Shown here one piece after another: positions 47,658-56,119 of a stretch of DNA of 64,000 nt (within the stretch, counting starts at the first letter, position 1; each line of letters opens with the position of its first letter). This DNA is from JAIBJN01 sp963775395 (GTDB lineage: Bacteria; Actinomycetota; Thermoleophilia; Gaiellales; Gaiellaceae). Where the stretch lies: contig CAVZIX010000017.1 in NCBI GenBank assembly GCA_963775395.1, forward strand, positions 36,311 to 100,310, in the 5' to 3' direction. Under the pieces are notes generated by a model. It had not been told where the DNA came from. It did not search any database and saw only the letters and a program-made list of their open reading frames with translations. The position numbers and the translations under genes are program-made.

Positions 47658-49070
47658 TCAACCGACGGATCCCTCCATCTGCAGCTGGATCAGGCGGTTC
47701 AGCTCGACCGCGTACTCGAGCGGGAGCTCCTTCGTGATCGGCTCGACGAAGCCGGAGACGATCATCGCGGCGGCCTCCGCCTCGGAGAGCCCGCGGCTCA
47801 TGAGGTAGAAGAGCTGCTCCTCGCCGATCTTGGAGACGGTGGCCTCGTGCCCGACGTCGACGTCGTTCTCGTCGATGCGGATGTACGGGTACGTGTCCGT
47901 GCGCGACTCCTCGTCGAGGATGAGGGCGTCGCAGACGACCTTCGAGCGGGCGCCGTGTGCGCCCTTCGCCACCTCGAGGAGGCCGCGGTAGCTGGAGCGG
48001 CCGCCGTCCTTGGAGATCGACTTGGACGTGATCACCGAGGTCGTGTTCGGCGCGACGTGGACGGCCTTCCCGCCCGCGTCCTGGTGCTGGCCGTCGCCCG
48101 CGAAGGCGATCGAGAGCACCTCGCCGTGGGCGCCCTCGCCCATGAGCCAGATGGCCGGGTACTTCATCGTCTGCTTCGAGCCGAGGTTCCCGTCCACCCA
48201 TTCCATGGTCGCGTTCTCGTAGGCGACCGCGCGCTTCGTGACAAGGTTGTAGACGTTGTTCGACCAGTTCTGGATCGTCGTGTAGCGGCAGCGGCCGCCC
48301 GGCTTGACGATGATTTCGACCACCGCCGAGTGCAGCGAGTCGGTCGTGTAGATCGGGGCGGTGCAGCCTTCGACGTAGTGCACGTAGGCACCCTCGTCGA
48401 CGATGATCAGGGTGCGCTCGAACTGGCCCATGTTCTCCGCGTTGATGCGGAAGTAGGCCTGGAGCGGCATCTCGATCGACACGCCGGGAGGCACGTAGAT
48501 GAAGGAGCCTCCCGACCAGACCGCGGAGTTGAGGGCCGCGAACTTGTTGTCGTTCTGCGGGATGATCGTCCCGAAGTACTGGCGGACGAGCTCCTCGTGC
48601 TCGCGCAGGCCGGAGTCCATGTCGAGGAAGAGCACGCCCTTCGCCTCCAGGTCGGCCTGGAGCTTGTGGTAGACGACCTCGGACTCGTACTGCGCGCCGA
48701 CGCCGGCGAGGAACTTGCGCTCGGCCTCCGGGATGCCGAGGCGATCCCAGGTCTGCTTGATGTCCGGCGGCAGGTCCTCCCAGGACTTGGCCTGGTTCTC
48801 GGTCGGCTTGATGTAGTAGTAGATGTTGTCGAAGTCGATGCCCGACAGGTCGCCGCCCCATTCGGGCATCGGGCGGGCCACGAAGTAGTCGTAGGACTTC
48901 AGGCGGAAGTCGCGCATCCAGGCCGGCTCGTTCTTGTGCTCGGAGATCGCGGCGACGACGTCACGCGAAAGCCCGCGCTTCGACTTGAAGAAGTAGTTCT
49001 CGGGATCGTGGAAGCCGTAGCGGTACTCGTTGCCGATCTCCGCGACGACCTGTGTCTCTGGAGTCGCCAT
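47658..49070 (-). CDS. sufB: SufB, Fe-S cluster assembly scaffold
   Basis: SufB is the core of the SufBCD scaffold. The 470-residue protein has FHDPENYFFKSKRGLS, PPGVSIEMPLQAYFRINAEN, VEGCTAPIYTTDSLHSAVVE (with the conserved Cys), RCRYTTIQNWSNNVYNLVTK and HEATVSKIGEEQLFYLMSRG. It is coupled to sufC upstream by a one-base overlap (TGATG). Confidence 0.96.
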   Translation of the reverse strand: MATPETQVVAEIGNEYRYGFHDPENYFFKSKRGLSRDVVAAISEHKNEPAWMRDFRLKSYDYFVARPMPEWGGDLSGIDFDNIYYYIKPTENQAKSWEDLPPDIKQTWDRLGIPEAERKFLAGVGAQYESEVVYHKLQADLEAKGVLFLDMDSGLREHEELVRQYFGTIIPQNDNKFAALNSAVWSGGSFIYVPPGVSIEMPLQAYFRINAENMGQFERTLIIVDEGAYVHYVEGCTAPIYTTDSLHSAVVEIIVKPGGRCRYTTIQNWSNNVYNLVTKRAVAYENATMEWVDGNLGSKQTMKYPAIWLMGEGAHGEVLSIAFAGDGQHQDAGGKAVHVAPNTTSVITSKSISKDGGRSSYRGLLEVAKGAHGARSKVVCDALILDEESRTDTYPYIRIDENDVDVGHEATVSKIGEEQLFYLMSRGLSEAEAAAMIVSGFVEPITKELPLEYAVELNRLIQLQMEGSVG

Positions 49071-49858
49071 CAGGCTGCCTCCTCCTCCTCTACTCCGAAG
49101 GCCTTGTAGCCCTCGGCTTCGAGCTGCTCGGCGAGCTCGGGCCCGCCTTCACGAACGATACGCCCGTCGACGAACACGTGCACGAAGTCGGGCTTCACGT
49201 AGTTGAGGATCCGCTGGTAGTGCGTGATCACGAGAGCGCCCGTCTCGGGACCGACGAGGTTCCGCACGCCCGAGGCGACGACACGTAGGGCGTCGATGTC
49301 GAGACCGGAGTCGGTCTCGTCGAGCACCGCCATCCGCGGGCGGAGCATGGCCATCTGGAGGATCTCGACACGCTTCTTCTCGCCGCCCGAGAACCCGTCG
49401 TTGAGGTACCTACCGGCGATCTCTTTCGGAACCTGGAGCTCCTTCATGGCAGCGTCGAGCTGCTTGCGGAACTCAGGAATCTTCACAGGGTCGTCCTCGC
49501 CGCCGTTGGCGGCCTTGCGCATCGCGTTCACGGCCGAGCGCAGGAAGCTCGCCACGGTCACCCCCGGGACTGCGTGGGGGTACTGGAACGCGAGGAAGAG
49601 GCCGCGCTGCGCGCGCTCGTCCGCCTCGAGCTCCAGGATCGACTCGCCGTCGAGCAGGACGTCCCCGTCGGTGATCTGGTACGCGGGGTGGCCCATGAGC
49701 GCGTACGCGAGCGTGGACTTGCCCGAGCCGTTCGGGCCCATGATCGCGTGCACCTCGTTGGTATCCACGCCAAGGTCGAGCCCGCGGACGATCTCGGTCC
49801 CGTCCTCGGTGGCGACGTGCAGATTCTTGATCTCGAGCAGAGACAATGCTTGTAACAC
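49070..49858 (-). CDS. sufC: SufC, ATPase of the Fe-S assembly complex
   Basis: The ABC-type ATPase of the SufBCD complex. It has LEIKNLHVATEDGTEIVRGL, Walker A GPNGSGKST, the signature GFSGGEKKRVEILQMAML and Walker B AVLDETDSGLDIDALR, which with ETDSGLD is diagnostic for SufC. The start is not sure: GTG 49858 or TTG 49846 (both without a good ribosome binding site). It is the first gene of the operon and divergent from tatA. Confidence 0.94.
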   Translation of the reverse strand: MLQALSLLEIKNLHVATEDGTEIVRGLDLGVDTNEVHAIMGPNGSGKSTLAYALMGHPAYQITDGDVLLDGESILELEADERAQRGLFLAFQYPHAVPGVTVASFLRSAVNAMRKAANGGEDDPVKIPEFRKQLDAAMKELQVPKEIAGRYLNDGFSGGEKKRVEILQMAMLRPRMAVLDETDSGLDIDALRVVASGVRNLVGPETGALVITHYQRILNYVKPDFVHVFVDGRIVREGGPELAEQLEAEGYKAFGVEEEEAA

Positions 49859-49907
49859 CCCGGCGTCTTTCGGGAAACGGCCTGGAAAGCCGCTTCGTGA
49901 CACAGAC

Positions 49908-49956
49908 AGTGTAGCGGCAGGCGTGTGGCGGCCCTCCGCTCTCATGCTGGTATCCT
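49908..49956. promoter_or_regulatory. divergent promoter region of suf operon and tatA
   Basis: On the plus strand TGGTATCCT (extended -10, hexamer 49951-49956) lies seven bases before the tatA ATG at 49963, so the tatA transcript may be leaderless. On the minus strand TACACT (49908-49913) is a plausible -10 for suf, 50 bases before sufC. A short inverted repeat, ACAC/GTGT, overlaps the latter and could be an operator. No sufR gene is present in the window. Confidence 0.35.
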
Positions 49957-49962
49957 GAGCCC

Positions 49963-50214
49963 ATGCCCGGAAACATCGGCTGGCAGGGAATCGTCATCAT
50001 CCTGCTCGTCCTGCTCCTCATCTTCGGCCCCAAGCGGCTCCCGGAGATGGGTCGCTCGATCGGTCACGGAATCCGCGAGTTCAAGGACTCGCTGACGGGG
50101 AAGGACGACGACGAGCCCGAGCGCGTCGAGATCGCCGAGCCCGCGTCGACCGTCACGTCCGAGGACCGCACGAAGCAGCCCGAGGGCGAGCGGGTCTCGA
50201 GCAGCAAGACCTAG
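49963..50214 (+). CDS. tatA: TatA-type twin-arginine translocase subunit
   Basis: An 83-residue protein with the TatA/E plan: short N-terminus, one helix (IGWQGIVIILLVLLLIF), the FGPKRLPEMGRSIGHGIREF hinge and amphipathic helix, and a charged tail. It forms the protein-conducting pore of the Tat system together with TatC, whose gene follows after nine bases. Confidence 0.94.
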   Translation: MPGNIGWQGIVIILLVLLLIFGPKRLPEMGRSIGHGIREFKDSLTGKDDDEPERVEIAEPASTVTSEDRTKQPEGERVSSSKT

Positions 50215-50223
50215 GGACCTCCG

Positions 50224-51006
50224 ATGCCCCGCCTGCCGCGGCGTCTCGGGCATGCCGACCGCGTCACGCTGGTCGAGCACCTCGACGAGCTTCGCACGCG
50301 CATCATCATCTCCGGCGTCGCGCTCATCGGCGCGCTGGTCGTTACGTGGATCTTCCGGGCGACGATCATCGGCTGGCTGAACCGACCGCTCCCGGAGGGC
50401 AAGAAGCAGCCGATCACGCTGAACCCCCTCGAGGCCTTCTCGACCTCGTTCAAAGTCGCGTTCCTCGCCGCGCTTGCGGTCACTCTGCCGATCCTCCTCT
50501 GGCAGCTGTGGGGCTTTCTCGCGCCCGCGTTCGAGGAGACGAGCCAGGCTGTGGTCGCAAAGTTGGTCCTCGCAGGGACACTCCTCTTCGCTGGGGGCGC
50601 CTCGTTCGCGTACTGGGTCGCTCTCCCCGCGGCGATCCCGTTCCTGCTCGACTTCGATTCCAACCTCTACACGAACGAGATCAGAGCCGGCCCCTACTAC
50701 TCGTTCGCGGCGACGAGCATCTTCGGGATGGGCATCCTCTTCGAGCTGCCCATCGTGATCCTCGCGCTCGTGCGCCTCGGCATCACCTCCTCTGCGCAGC
50801 TGCGGCGCAACCGCCGCATCGGCCTCGGGCTCTGCGTGGTCGCCGGCGTGCTCCTGCCCGGCGTCGACTTCGTGTCCACGGCCATCCAGACGATCCCGAT
50901 CCTTCTGCTCTTCGAGCTCTCGATCTGGGTGTCCGCGTTCTTCGAGAAACGCTGGGCCGACAAGATCGCCGCGCGGCGCGAGGCCTTCGCGAGCTCCGAC
51001 AACTAG
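50224..51006 (+). CDS. tatC: TatC, twin-arginine translocase receptor subunit
   Basis: A 260-residue protein with six membrane helices that recognises twin-arginine signal peptides. It has the N-terminal RVTLVEHLDELRTRIIIS with the conserved Glu, LWQLWGFLAPAFEE and FELPIVILALVRLGI. The stop overlaps the start of the amidohydrolase by one base. Confidence 0.95.
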   Translation: MPRLPRRLGHADRVTLVEHLDELRTRIIISGVALIGALVVTWIFRATIIGWLNRPLPEGKKQPITLNPLEAFSTSFKVAFLAALAVTLPILLWQLWGFLAPAFEETSQAVVAKLVLAGTLLFAGGASFAYWVALPAAIPFLLDFDSNLYTNEIRAGPYYSFAATSIFGMGILFELPIVILALVRLGITSSAQLRRNRRIGLGLCVVAGVLLPGVDFVSTAIQTIPILLLFELSIWVSAFFEKRWADKIAARREAFASSDN

Positions 51007-52316
51007 TGAGCACAATCGTCTACGAGGCCGACTGGGTCGTCCCGGTCGAGGGGGAGCCCGTGCCCGGCGGCGGGGTCGCCGTGGAGGGAGACCGGATCGT
51101 GGCGGTCGCACCGGCCGCCGAGCTCGAGGGCGAGCGGCGGCGCTTCGACGAGGCCGTCATCGTCCCGGCGTTCGTCAACGCGCACTCGCACCTCGAGTAC
51201 GCGGTGTACGCAGGCTTCGGCGACACGCTCTCGTTCGCGCCGTGGATCGCCCTCCACATCCAGCGGAAGGCGCGGCTGCTCGACAGCGACGCGGTGGCGA
51301 TCGCCCGGCTCGGTGCGGCCGAGTGCCTCCGTTCGGGGATCGGGACGCTCGCAGACGCAAGCTTCACGGGCGCGGCCGCGCCGGCGTGCGACGAGCTCGG
51401 GCTGCGCGCGCTCGTCGCGCTCGAGGTCTTCGGCGCCGACCCGGACGCCGCGCTGGGGCGCTTCGAGGCGCTCCGGGAAACCATCGCGGCATCCCTCTCC
51501 GACCGGGTGAGGCTCGGCGTTTCGCCCCACGCGCCCTACAGCGTCACCGCTGACGTGTACGCGGCCTGCGCAGGGCTCGGGCTCCCGGTCGTGACGCACC
51601 TCGCCGAGAGCGAGGCCGAGCAGGAGTGGCTCCTCCACGGCACCGGGTTGATGGCCGACGCACCGGGCGTGCCTGTCGCGCCGGCAGGCGAGACCGGCGT
51701 TCGCCTCCTCGCAGAGCGCGGCCTGCTCGGACCGGACGTCCTCGCCGCCCACTGCGTCCACGTGGAAGCCGACGAGATCGCGCTCCTCGCCGAGCACGAC
51801 GTCGCCGTGGCCCACTGCCCGCGCTCGAACGCGATCCTCGGCTGCGGGGCGGCCCCGGTCGCCGAGATGCGCGCTGCGGGCATACGCATCGGCCTCGGAA
51901 CGGACAGCCCGGCATCGACGCCGTCGTTCGACCTTTTCGAGGAGATGCGCACCGCCGTCTATACGGCCCGCGTCCGCGAGCGCCGGGCGGACGCGCTAAC
52001 GGCGAACGCGGCGCTGGAACTCGCTACTCTTGGCTCAGCGCGCGCGCTTGGACTCGACACCGAGACGGGCTCGCTCGCCCCCGGAAAGCGCGCCGACCTG
52101 ACCGTCGTCTCGCTCGCCGGGTCGCCGTTCCTCCCCTGGGAGGAGCCAACCACCGCCGTGGTGTTCGGCGGCTCGCCAGACCGGGTGACCCTCACCCTCG
52201 TCGACGGCGAGGTTCGATACGAGGAAGGAGGATTCGAGTGGCACGATCTTCGACGCAACGCAAGCGCCGCACGCGGCCGCCTGCTCAGCGAAGCGCCGCC
52301 AGCGCCGAAGATCTGA
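51006..52316 (+). CDS. amidohydrolase/deaminase of the TRZ/ATZ (MtaD-like) family
   Basis: A 436-residue metal-dependent hydrolase. Metal and catalytic ligands are visible in VNAHSHLEYA, SPHAPYSV, THLAESEAEQEWLL, AHCVHVEADEI, HCPRSNAILGCG and LGTDSPASTPSFD. The closest functional relatives are 5-methylthioadenosine/S-adenosylhomocysteine and guanine/cytosine-type deaminases; the exact substrate is not clear. The GTG start at 51006 shares a base with the tatC stop. The 3' end overlaps the next gene by 79 bases. Confidence 0.9.
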   Translation: MSTIVYEADWVVPVEGEPVPGGGVAVEGDRIVAVAPAAELEGERRRFDEAVIVPAFVNAHSHLEYAVYAGFGDTLSFAPWIALHIQRKARLLDSDAVAIARLGAAECLRSGIGTLADASFTGAAAPACDELGLRALVALEVFGADPDAALGRFEALRETIAASLSDRVRLGVSPHAPYSVTADVYAACAGLGLPVVTHLAESEAEQEWLLHGTGLMADAPGVPVAPAGETGVRLLAERGLLGPDVLAAHCVHVEADEIALLAEHDVAVAHCPRSNAILGCGAAPVAEMRAAGIRIGLGTDSPASTPSFDLFEEMRTAVYTARVRERRADALTANAALELATLGSARALGLDTETGSLAPGKRADLTVVSLAGSPFLPWEEPTTAVVFGGSPDRVTLTLVDGEVRYEEGGFEWHDLRRNASAARGRLLSEAPPAPKI

Positions 52317-53128
52317 TGTTCTTCCCGAAGCTTCGGCGTCGGGCGAAATGGGTCTTCCTCTTCCTCGCGATCGCCTTCGCCGGCAGCTTCGTCTTCTTCG
52401 GCGTCGGCGCCGGCGGCTCGGGCATCGGCGACTACCTCTCCGACCTCCTGAACCGTCCGGTTGCGACCGACGGCCCAAACCTCGAGGACGCGCGCGCGGC
52501 GGTGCAGGAGAACCCGGACGACGCGCAGGCGCGCCTCGACCTCGCGCTCGCCGCGCAGCGTGAAGGCGAGGTCGACGAAGCTATTGCGTCCCTCGAGCGC
52601 TACCGCACCATGCGCCCCGAGGATGCCGACGCGCTTCGCACGCTGACCTCCCTCTACGCGCAGAAGATCGGTGAGGCACAGGACCGCGCCGACATCGCCG
52701 CGAACGAGGCCGCCGAGGCCTCGCTGCCCAAGACCTTTGCGCCGGAGGACAGCCCCTTCCTCCAGGAGATCCTCGGCAACGAGATCTCGGACTCGGTGAG
52801 CGCGCAGGCGGAGGCACGCGCGAACGCCGCCAACGCCGAGGTGCAGAGCAACGCGATCCTCCAGCAGAACGTCCTCGCCGACCTGACCGAGCTCGTGGAC
52901 GATGAGCCCCTTCTCTTCCTCCAGTTCGCCCAAGCCGCCGAGACCGCGCAGGACTACCCGGCCGCCATCGAGGCGTACGAGACGTTCCTCGACAAGGCCC
53001 CCAACAACCCGAACGCCGAGATCATCGAGCAGCGCGTGGAGAGCCTCAAGGTCATCGCGGGCATCGACCAAGGCGGCACCGGCGACGGGGGCGCCGGTGG
53101 TTCGGGCAGCGGGTCGGACGGGGAATAG
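52238..53128 (+). CDS. membrane-anchored TPR protein
   Basis: GTG 52238 follows AGGAAGGAGG at an ideal distance and is inside the end of the amidohydrolase gene; ATG 52316 is an alternative without such a site. The 296-residue product has a basic N-terminus, one membrane helix (about residues 38-55), and then tetratricopeptide-like repeats outside the membrane (DDAQARLDLALAAQREGEVD and YPAAIEAYETFLDKAPNNPN) with a Gly/Ser tail. TPRs bind proteins. Role unknown; the position next to tatC and the cytochrome suggests envelope assembly. Confidence 0.85.
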   Translation: MARSSTQRKRRTRPPAQRSAASAEDLMFFPKLRRRAKWVFLFLAIAFAGSFVFFGVGAGGSGIGDYLSDLLNRPVATDGPNLEDARAAVQENPDDAQARLDLALAAQREGEVDEAIASLERYRTMRPEDADALRTLTSLYAQKIGEAQDRADIAANEAAEASLPKTFAPEDSPFLQEILGNEISDSVSAQAEARANAANAEVQSNAILQQNVLADLTELVDDEPLLFLQFAQAAETAQDYPAAIEAYETFLDKAPNNPNAEIIEQRVESLKVIAGIDQGGTGDGGAGGSGSGSDGE

Positions 53129-53170
53129 AGCCGTTAGGGTAGGCACCCGCGACTCACGAGAAGGGGGCAC

Positions 53171-53536
53171 ATGAACTTCGACATCAAGACGGAGCAGGCT
53201 GGCGGCGACGTCTACGTGATCGCCCTGACGGGTGAGATCGACCTCTATACGGCGCCCGAGTTCAAGCAGCAGCTCCTCCACGTGATCGAGAAGGGCGGGA
53301 AGCAGGTCGTCGTCGACCTCACCGACACGACCTTCATCGACTCGACGACTCTCGGCGTGCTCGTCGGCGGGGTCAAGCGGCTACGGCCGAACGAGGGTCA
53401 GCTCTCGATCGTTTGCAGCGACCGCAACATCACCAAGATCTTCGAGATCACGGGGCTGAACAGGGTCTTCCCCATTCACGAGACCCGCGCGGAAGCACTC
53501 GAGAGCGTCGGCGCCGCCGAGGCCCCGCGTCCGTAG
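53171..53536 (+). CDS. STAS-domain protein, anti-sigma factor antagonist
   Basis: A 121-residue STAS domain of the SpoIIAA/RsbV type with ALTGEIDLYTAPEFKQQLL and VVVDLTDTTFIDSTTLGVLV, in which the Ser of IDSTTL is the usual phosphorylation site. Such proteins release a sigma factor by binding its anti-sigma kinase. No partner kinase is adjacent. GAGAAGGGGG precedes ATG 53171. Confidence 0.92.
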   Translation: MNFDIKTEQAGGDVYVIALTGEIDLYTAPEFKQQLLHVIEKGGKQVVVDLTDTTFIDSTTLGVLVGGVKRLRPNEGQLSIVCSDRNITKIFEITGLNRVFPIHETRAEALESVGAAEAPRP

Positions 53537-53539
53537 ACC

Positions 53540-53974
53540 GTGACGCGCCGGCTCGCCGTCCTCCTGCTTGCGCTCGCGGCTCTCGGGGTCGCAGGCTGCG
53601 GGGGCGAAGACGAGGTCACCTCGATGGACAGCGCCAATACGGGCCGCGGCAAGGAGCTCTTCGTCCAGAACTGCGCCTCGTGCCACACGCTGGCCGACGC
53701 GGGCACGGTCGCCAACGTCGGGCCCAACCTCGACACGGCGCTCGGCTTCTCGTGCAAGCAGGGCTTCGAGGAGACCACGCGCTTCTCCGTCGTCCTGGGG
53801 CAGATCGACCTCGCCGCGCCGCCGATGCCGGCGGACATCGTCACCGGCCAGGACGCCGTCGACGTGGCCGCCTACGTCGCCGGCGTCGCCGGGAAGGACA
53901 TCGAGGGCTGTGACCCCAGCGGCGACAGCGGCACGACCACCGAGGGGACGACGAGCGGCGAGACCAGCGGCTAG
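53540..53974 (+). CDS. class I cytochrome c lipoprotein
   Basis: A 144-residue exported protein with the lipobox LGVAGC, then the haem motif CASCH and a downstream APPMPAD whose Met is the probable second iron ligand. The Ser/Thr/Gly-rich tail carries acidic residues. It begins three bases after the STAS gene and shares its stop region (four bases) with the convergent Usp-like gene. It would donate electrons to the caa3 oxidase encoded next to it, an inference from position. Confidence 0.88.
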   Translation: MTRRLAVLLLALAALGVAGCGGEDEVTSMDSANTGRGKELFVQNCASCHTLADAGTVANVGPNLDTALGFSCKQGFEETTRFSVVLGQIDLAAPPMPADIVTGQDAVDVAAYVAGVAGKDIEGCDPSGDSGTTTEGTTSGETSG

Positions 53975-54609
53975 CCGGCCTCCCGCTCGAGCTCGAGATC
54001 GACGACGACGTGCGTGATGGGCACGTCGTAACGCTCCTGTGCCCGCCCGATGATCTCCTTCTCGAGCCAGTTCGAGCGGCCGGGCGGGTGCGTCGAGATC
54101 ACGATCTCGTCGGCGCCGAACGTCCGCAACGCGTCGTCCATCGCCTGGATCGGGTCTGCGTCGCCGACCTCGCCGCGGGCTTCCACCCCGGCGGCCGCGA
54201 GCGCGCCGAGCGACTCCTCCAGGCGGTCCTGGGCGAGCGCGCGGGCCCCGTCCTCGTCCGAGGCCCAGTGGCGGAGCGGCGAGTTGAGCGCCGGACAGAC
54301 GACGAGCACGTCGGCGCCGCCCTCCGCCCGGCGGACGACCTCGCCGCGCAGGGCGCGGCCGGCGACGGTCTCGTTCGCAACGACGAGGATGCAGCGCCGG
54401 TCGCCGCCTCCGTGGGCGACCACGGGCCGCTCTGCTTCCTTGGGCACTCCCTTGATGTAGAACGCGAGGCCGACGGCCAGGACGAGGAAGACCCCGAGTG
54501 CGACCCAGCCGCCGAAGAGAACGCCCGCCACGGCGACGACGGCGAAGAGCCCCGCGCACACGAGCACGAAGCTGAAGGCCTCAGCTTCGCTCCGGAACGG
54601 GTTGCGCAT
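53971..54609 (-). CDS. membrane protein with a Usp-like ANETVAGR module
   Basis: A 212-residue protein with two helices (about residues 14-32 and 35-52) and a cytoplasmic alpha/beta domain. The domain starts CILVVANETVAGRALRGEVV and ends DEIVISTHPPGRSNWLEKEI and GRAQERYDVPITHVVVDLEL. It resembles a universal-stress/nucleotide-binding fold, and its module occurs twice more at 55247-56119. It is the last gene of the oxidase operon, 30 bases after ctaE. Function unknown; a gene in this position is often annotated only as hypothetical. Confidence 0.8.
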   Translation of the reverse strand: MRNPFRSEAEAFSFVLVCAGLFAVVAVAGVLFGGWVALGVFLVLAVGLAFYIKGVPKEAERPVVAHGGGDRRCILVVANETVAGRALRGEVVRRAEGGADVLVVCPALNSPLRHWASDEDGARALAQDRLEESLGALAAAGVEARGEVGDADPIQAMDDALRTFGADEIVISTHPPGRSNWLEKEIIGRAQERYDVPITHVVVDLELEREAG

Positions 54610-54638
54610 GACGCGCCTCCTTGTGCCGGCCTACGGCG

Positions 54639-55244
54639 CTAGATCACGTAGACCGTGACGTACACGACGATCCACATTACGTCGACGAAGTGCCAATAGA
54701 TCCCGGGTAGCTCGACGCCCAGGTGCTTCTCCGTCTCCGGGCCGTAGTGTCCCTTCATCGAACGGATCAGCGCATAGAGCAGCAGATTGAGCCCGACGAA
54801 GACGTGCAGGCCGTGAAGCCCGGTGAGCCCGTAGAAGGTCGACCCGAAAGCGTTGTCGTACGGCGCGAAGCCGAGGCGCGTGTACTCGCGCGCCTGGATG
54901 AGCAGGAAGGTGAGACCGAGCAGGAACGTGAGCGTCAGCCCGGCGATCAGCCCCGAGCGGTTGCCGCGCTTCACGGACTGGAGCGCCCAGTGCATCGTGA
55001 AGCTCGAGGTCACCAGGATGACCGTATTCAGGAAGGCGAGGTACACGGGCAGCTCGTAGCCCTCGGGCGGCCAGCCGCCGTCGCCTCCGACCACCACGCG
55101 CGCGAAGAAGTACGCGCTGAAGAACGAGCCGAAGAGCATCACCTCGGAGGCGATGAAGAAGTAGATCCCGAGGAGGCGCGAGTCGACCCGCGAGCTCTGG
55201 TGCGCCACGGGTGGGTGGTCGTGTGCGTGGTCGACCGTGGCCAT
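54639..55244 (-). CDS. ctaE: cytochrome c oxidase subunit III
   Basis: A 201-residue subunit with five membrane helices. It has IYFFIASEVMLFGSFFSAYF, TMHWALQSVKRGNRSGL, the GLHGLHVFVGLNLLLYALIR segment and the ending YWHFVDVMWIVVYVTVYV. The five-helix form (lacking the first two helices) is normal for caa3 oxidases. ATG 55244 is two bases after the tandem Usp-like gene. Confidence 0.95.
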   Translation of the reverse strand: MATVDHAHDHPPVAHQSSRVDSRLLGIYFFIASEVMLFGSFFSAYFFARVVVGGDGGWPPEGYELPVYLAFLNTVILVTSSFTMHWALQSVKRGNRSGLIAGLTLTFLLGLTFLLIQAREYTRLGFAPYDNAFGSTFYGLTGLHGLHVFVGLNLLLYALIRSMKGHYGPETEKHLGVELPGIYWHFVDVMWIVVYVTVYVI

Positions 55245-55246
55245 GG

Positions 55247-56119
55247 CTACGTGAGGGCCTCCGTCTGCTCGGGCGCGACGACGACGTGCTTCACGGGCAG
55301 CTCCGCGCCGCTCTCGATGCGGCCCACCACGTTGCGGCGAAGCCAACCGGAACTCGCCTCGGGGAAGGTCGAGACGATGATCTCGTCGACCGGCTCGTCG
55401 TGGACGACGTTCAGCGCGGCCGTCACGGGGTCTGGATCACCGAGGTGCCCCGTTGCCTCGATCCCCAGCGCCTTCAGCTCGGCGAGGGCGAGATCGAGGC
55501 GGCGCTGGACGCCCGGCTGGTCGGCCGGAGCGACGAGCGTGAAGTCGACGGGGCCGGCCTGGGCACGCGCGCGGAGCGCCTCCAGGAGCGGGCCGCCGAC
55601 GATGGTCTGGTTCGCGATCACGAGCACGTGCGCGCGCTCGCGCGCGGAGCCGAGGTCGACCTCGACGTGGGAAACCGGGATCTCACCGGCCGCCTTGCGA
55701 GCGCGGTCGACGAGGCCCGCGCGCAGCCAGCTCGAGCGGACCGCGCCCGGATGCGTGGAGATGATCACCTCGTCGACGGGCGCGTACTGGTGCAGCGCGT
55801 CGCGCAGCGCCTGGAGGGGATCCGGGTCGACGACGGCGCCCCGGGCAGCGATCCCCGCCTCGTGCAGGAGGTCGAGCGTCCTGCGGAGGCGGCGGTCGGC
55901 GCTGGACCGGCGGCTGTCCTCGTAGACGACGTAGCCGGCGCGCGGATCGTTCTGCGGCGAGACGACCGTGACTCTGATCGGGCCGGACGCCGCGCGCTCC
56001 TCGATGGCGTCCAGGAGCGTCCTCCCCGCGACTGTCTCGTTCGCGAGGACGAGGATGTGCCTCGGCCGCTCCGCGGCCGGCTCGGGCGCCTTCTCCGCGT
56101 ACGGATCGACGTCGCTCAC
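55247..56119 (-). CDS. tandem Usp-like protein within the oxidase operon
   Basis: A 290-residue soluble protein of two homologous modules. The first begins HILVLANETVAGRTLLDAIE and has VDEVIISTHPGAVRSSWLRA; the second begins HVLVIANQTIVGGPLLEALR and has VDEIIVSTFPEASSGWLRRN. Both end near PVSHVEVDL or PVKHVVVAP. The fold is Usp-like, but the ANETVxG start is distinctive. GTG 56119 overlaps the ctaD stop by four bases, and ctaE follows after two, so it is an integral part of the operon. A role in oxidase assembly or in sensing nucleotide levels is conjecture. Confidence 0.85.
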   Translation of the reverse strand: MSDVDPYAEKAPEPAAERPRHILVLANETVAGRTLLDAIEERAASGPIRVTVVSPQNDPRAGYVVYEDSRRSSADRRLRRTLDLLHEAGIAARGAVVDPDPLQALRDALHQYAPVDEVIISTHPGAVRSSWLRAGLVDRARKAAGEIPVSHVEVDLGSARERAHVLVIANQTIVGGPLLEALRARAQAGPVDFTLVAPADQPGVQRRLDLALAELKALGIEATGHLGDPDPVTAALNVVHDEPVDEIIVSTFPEASSGWLRRNVVGRIESGAELPVKHVVVAPEQTEALT

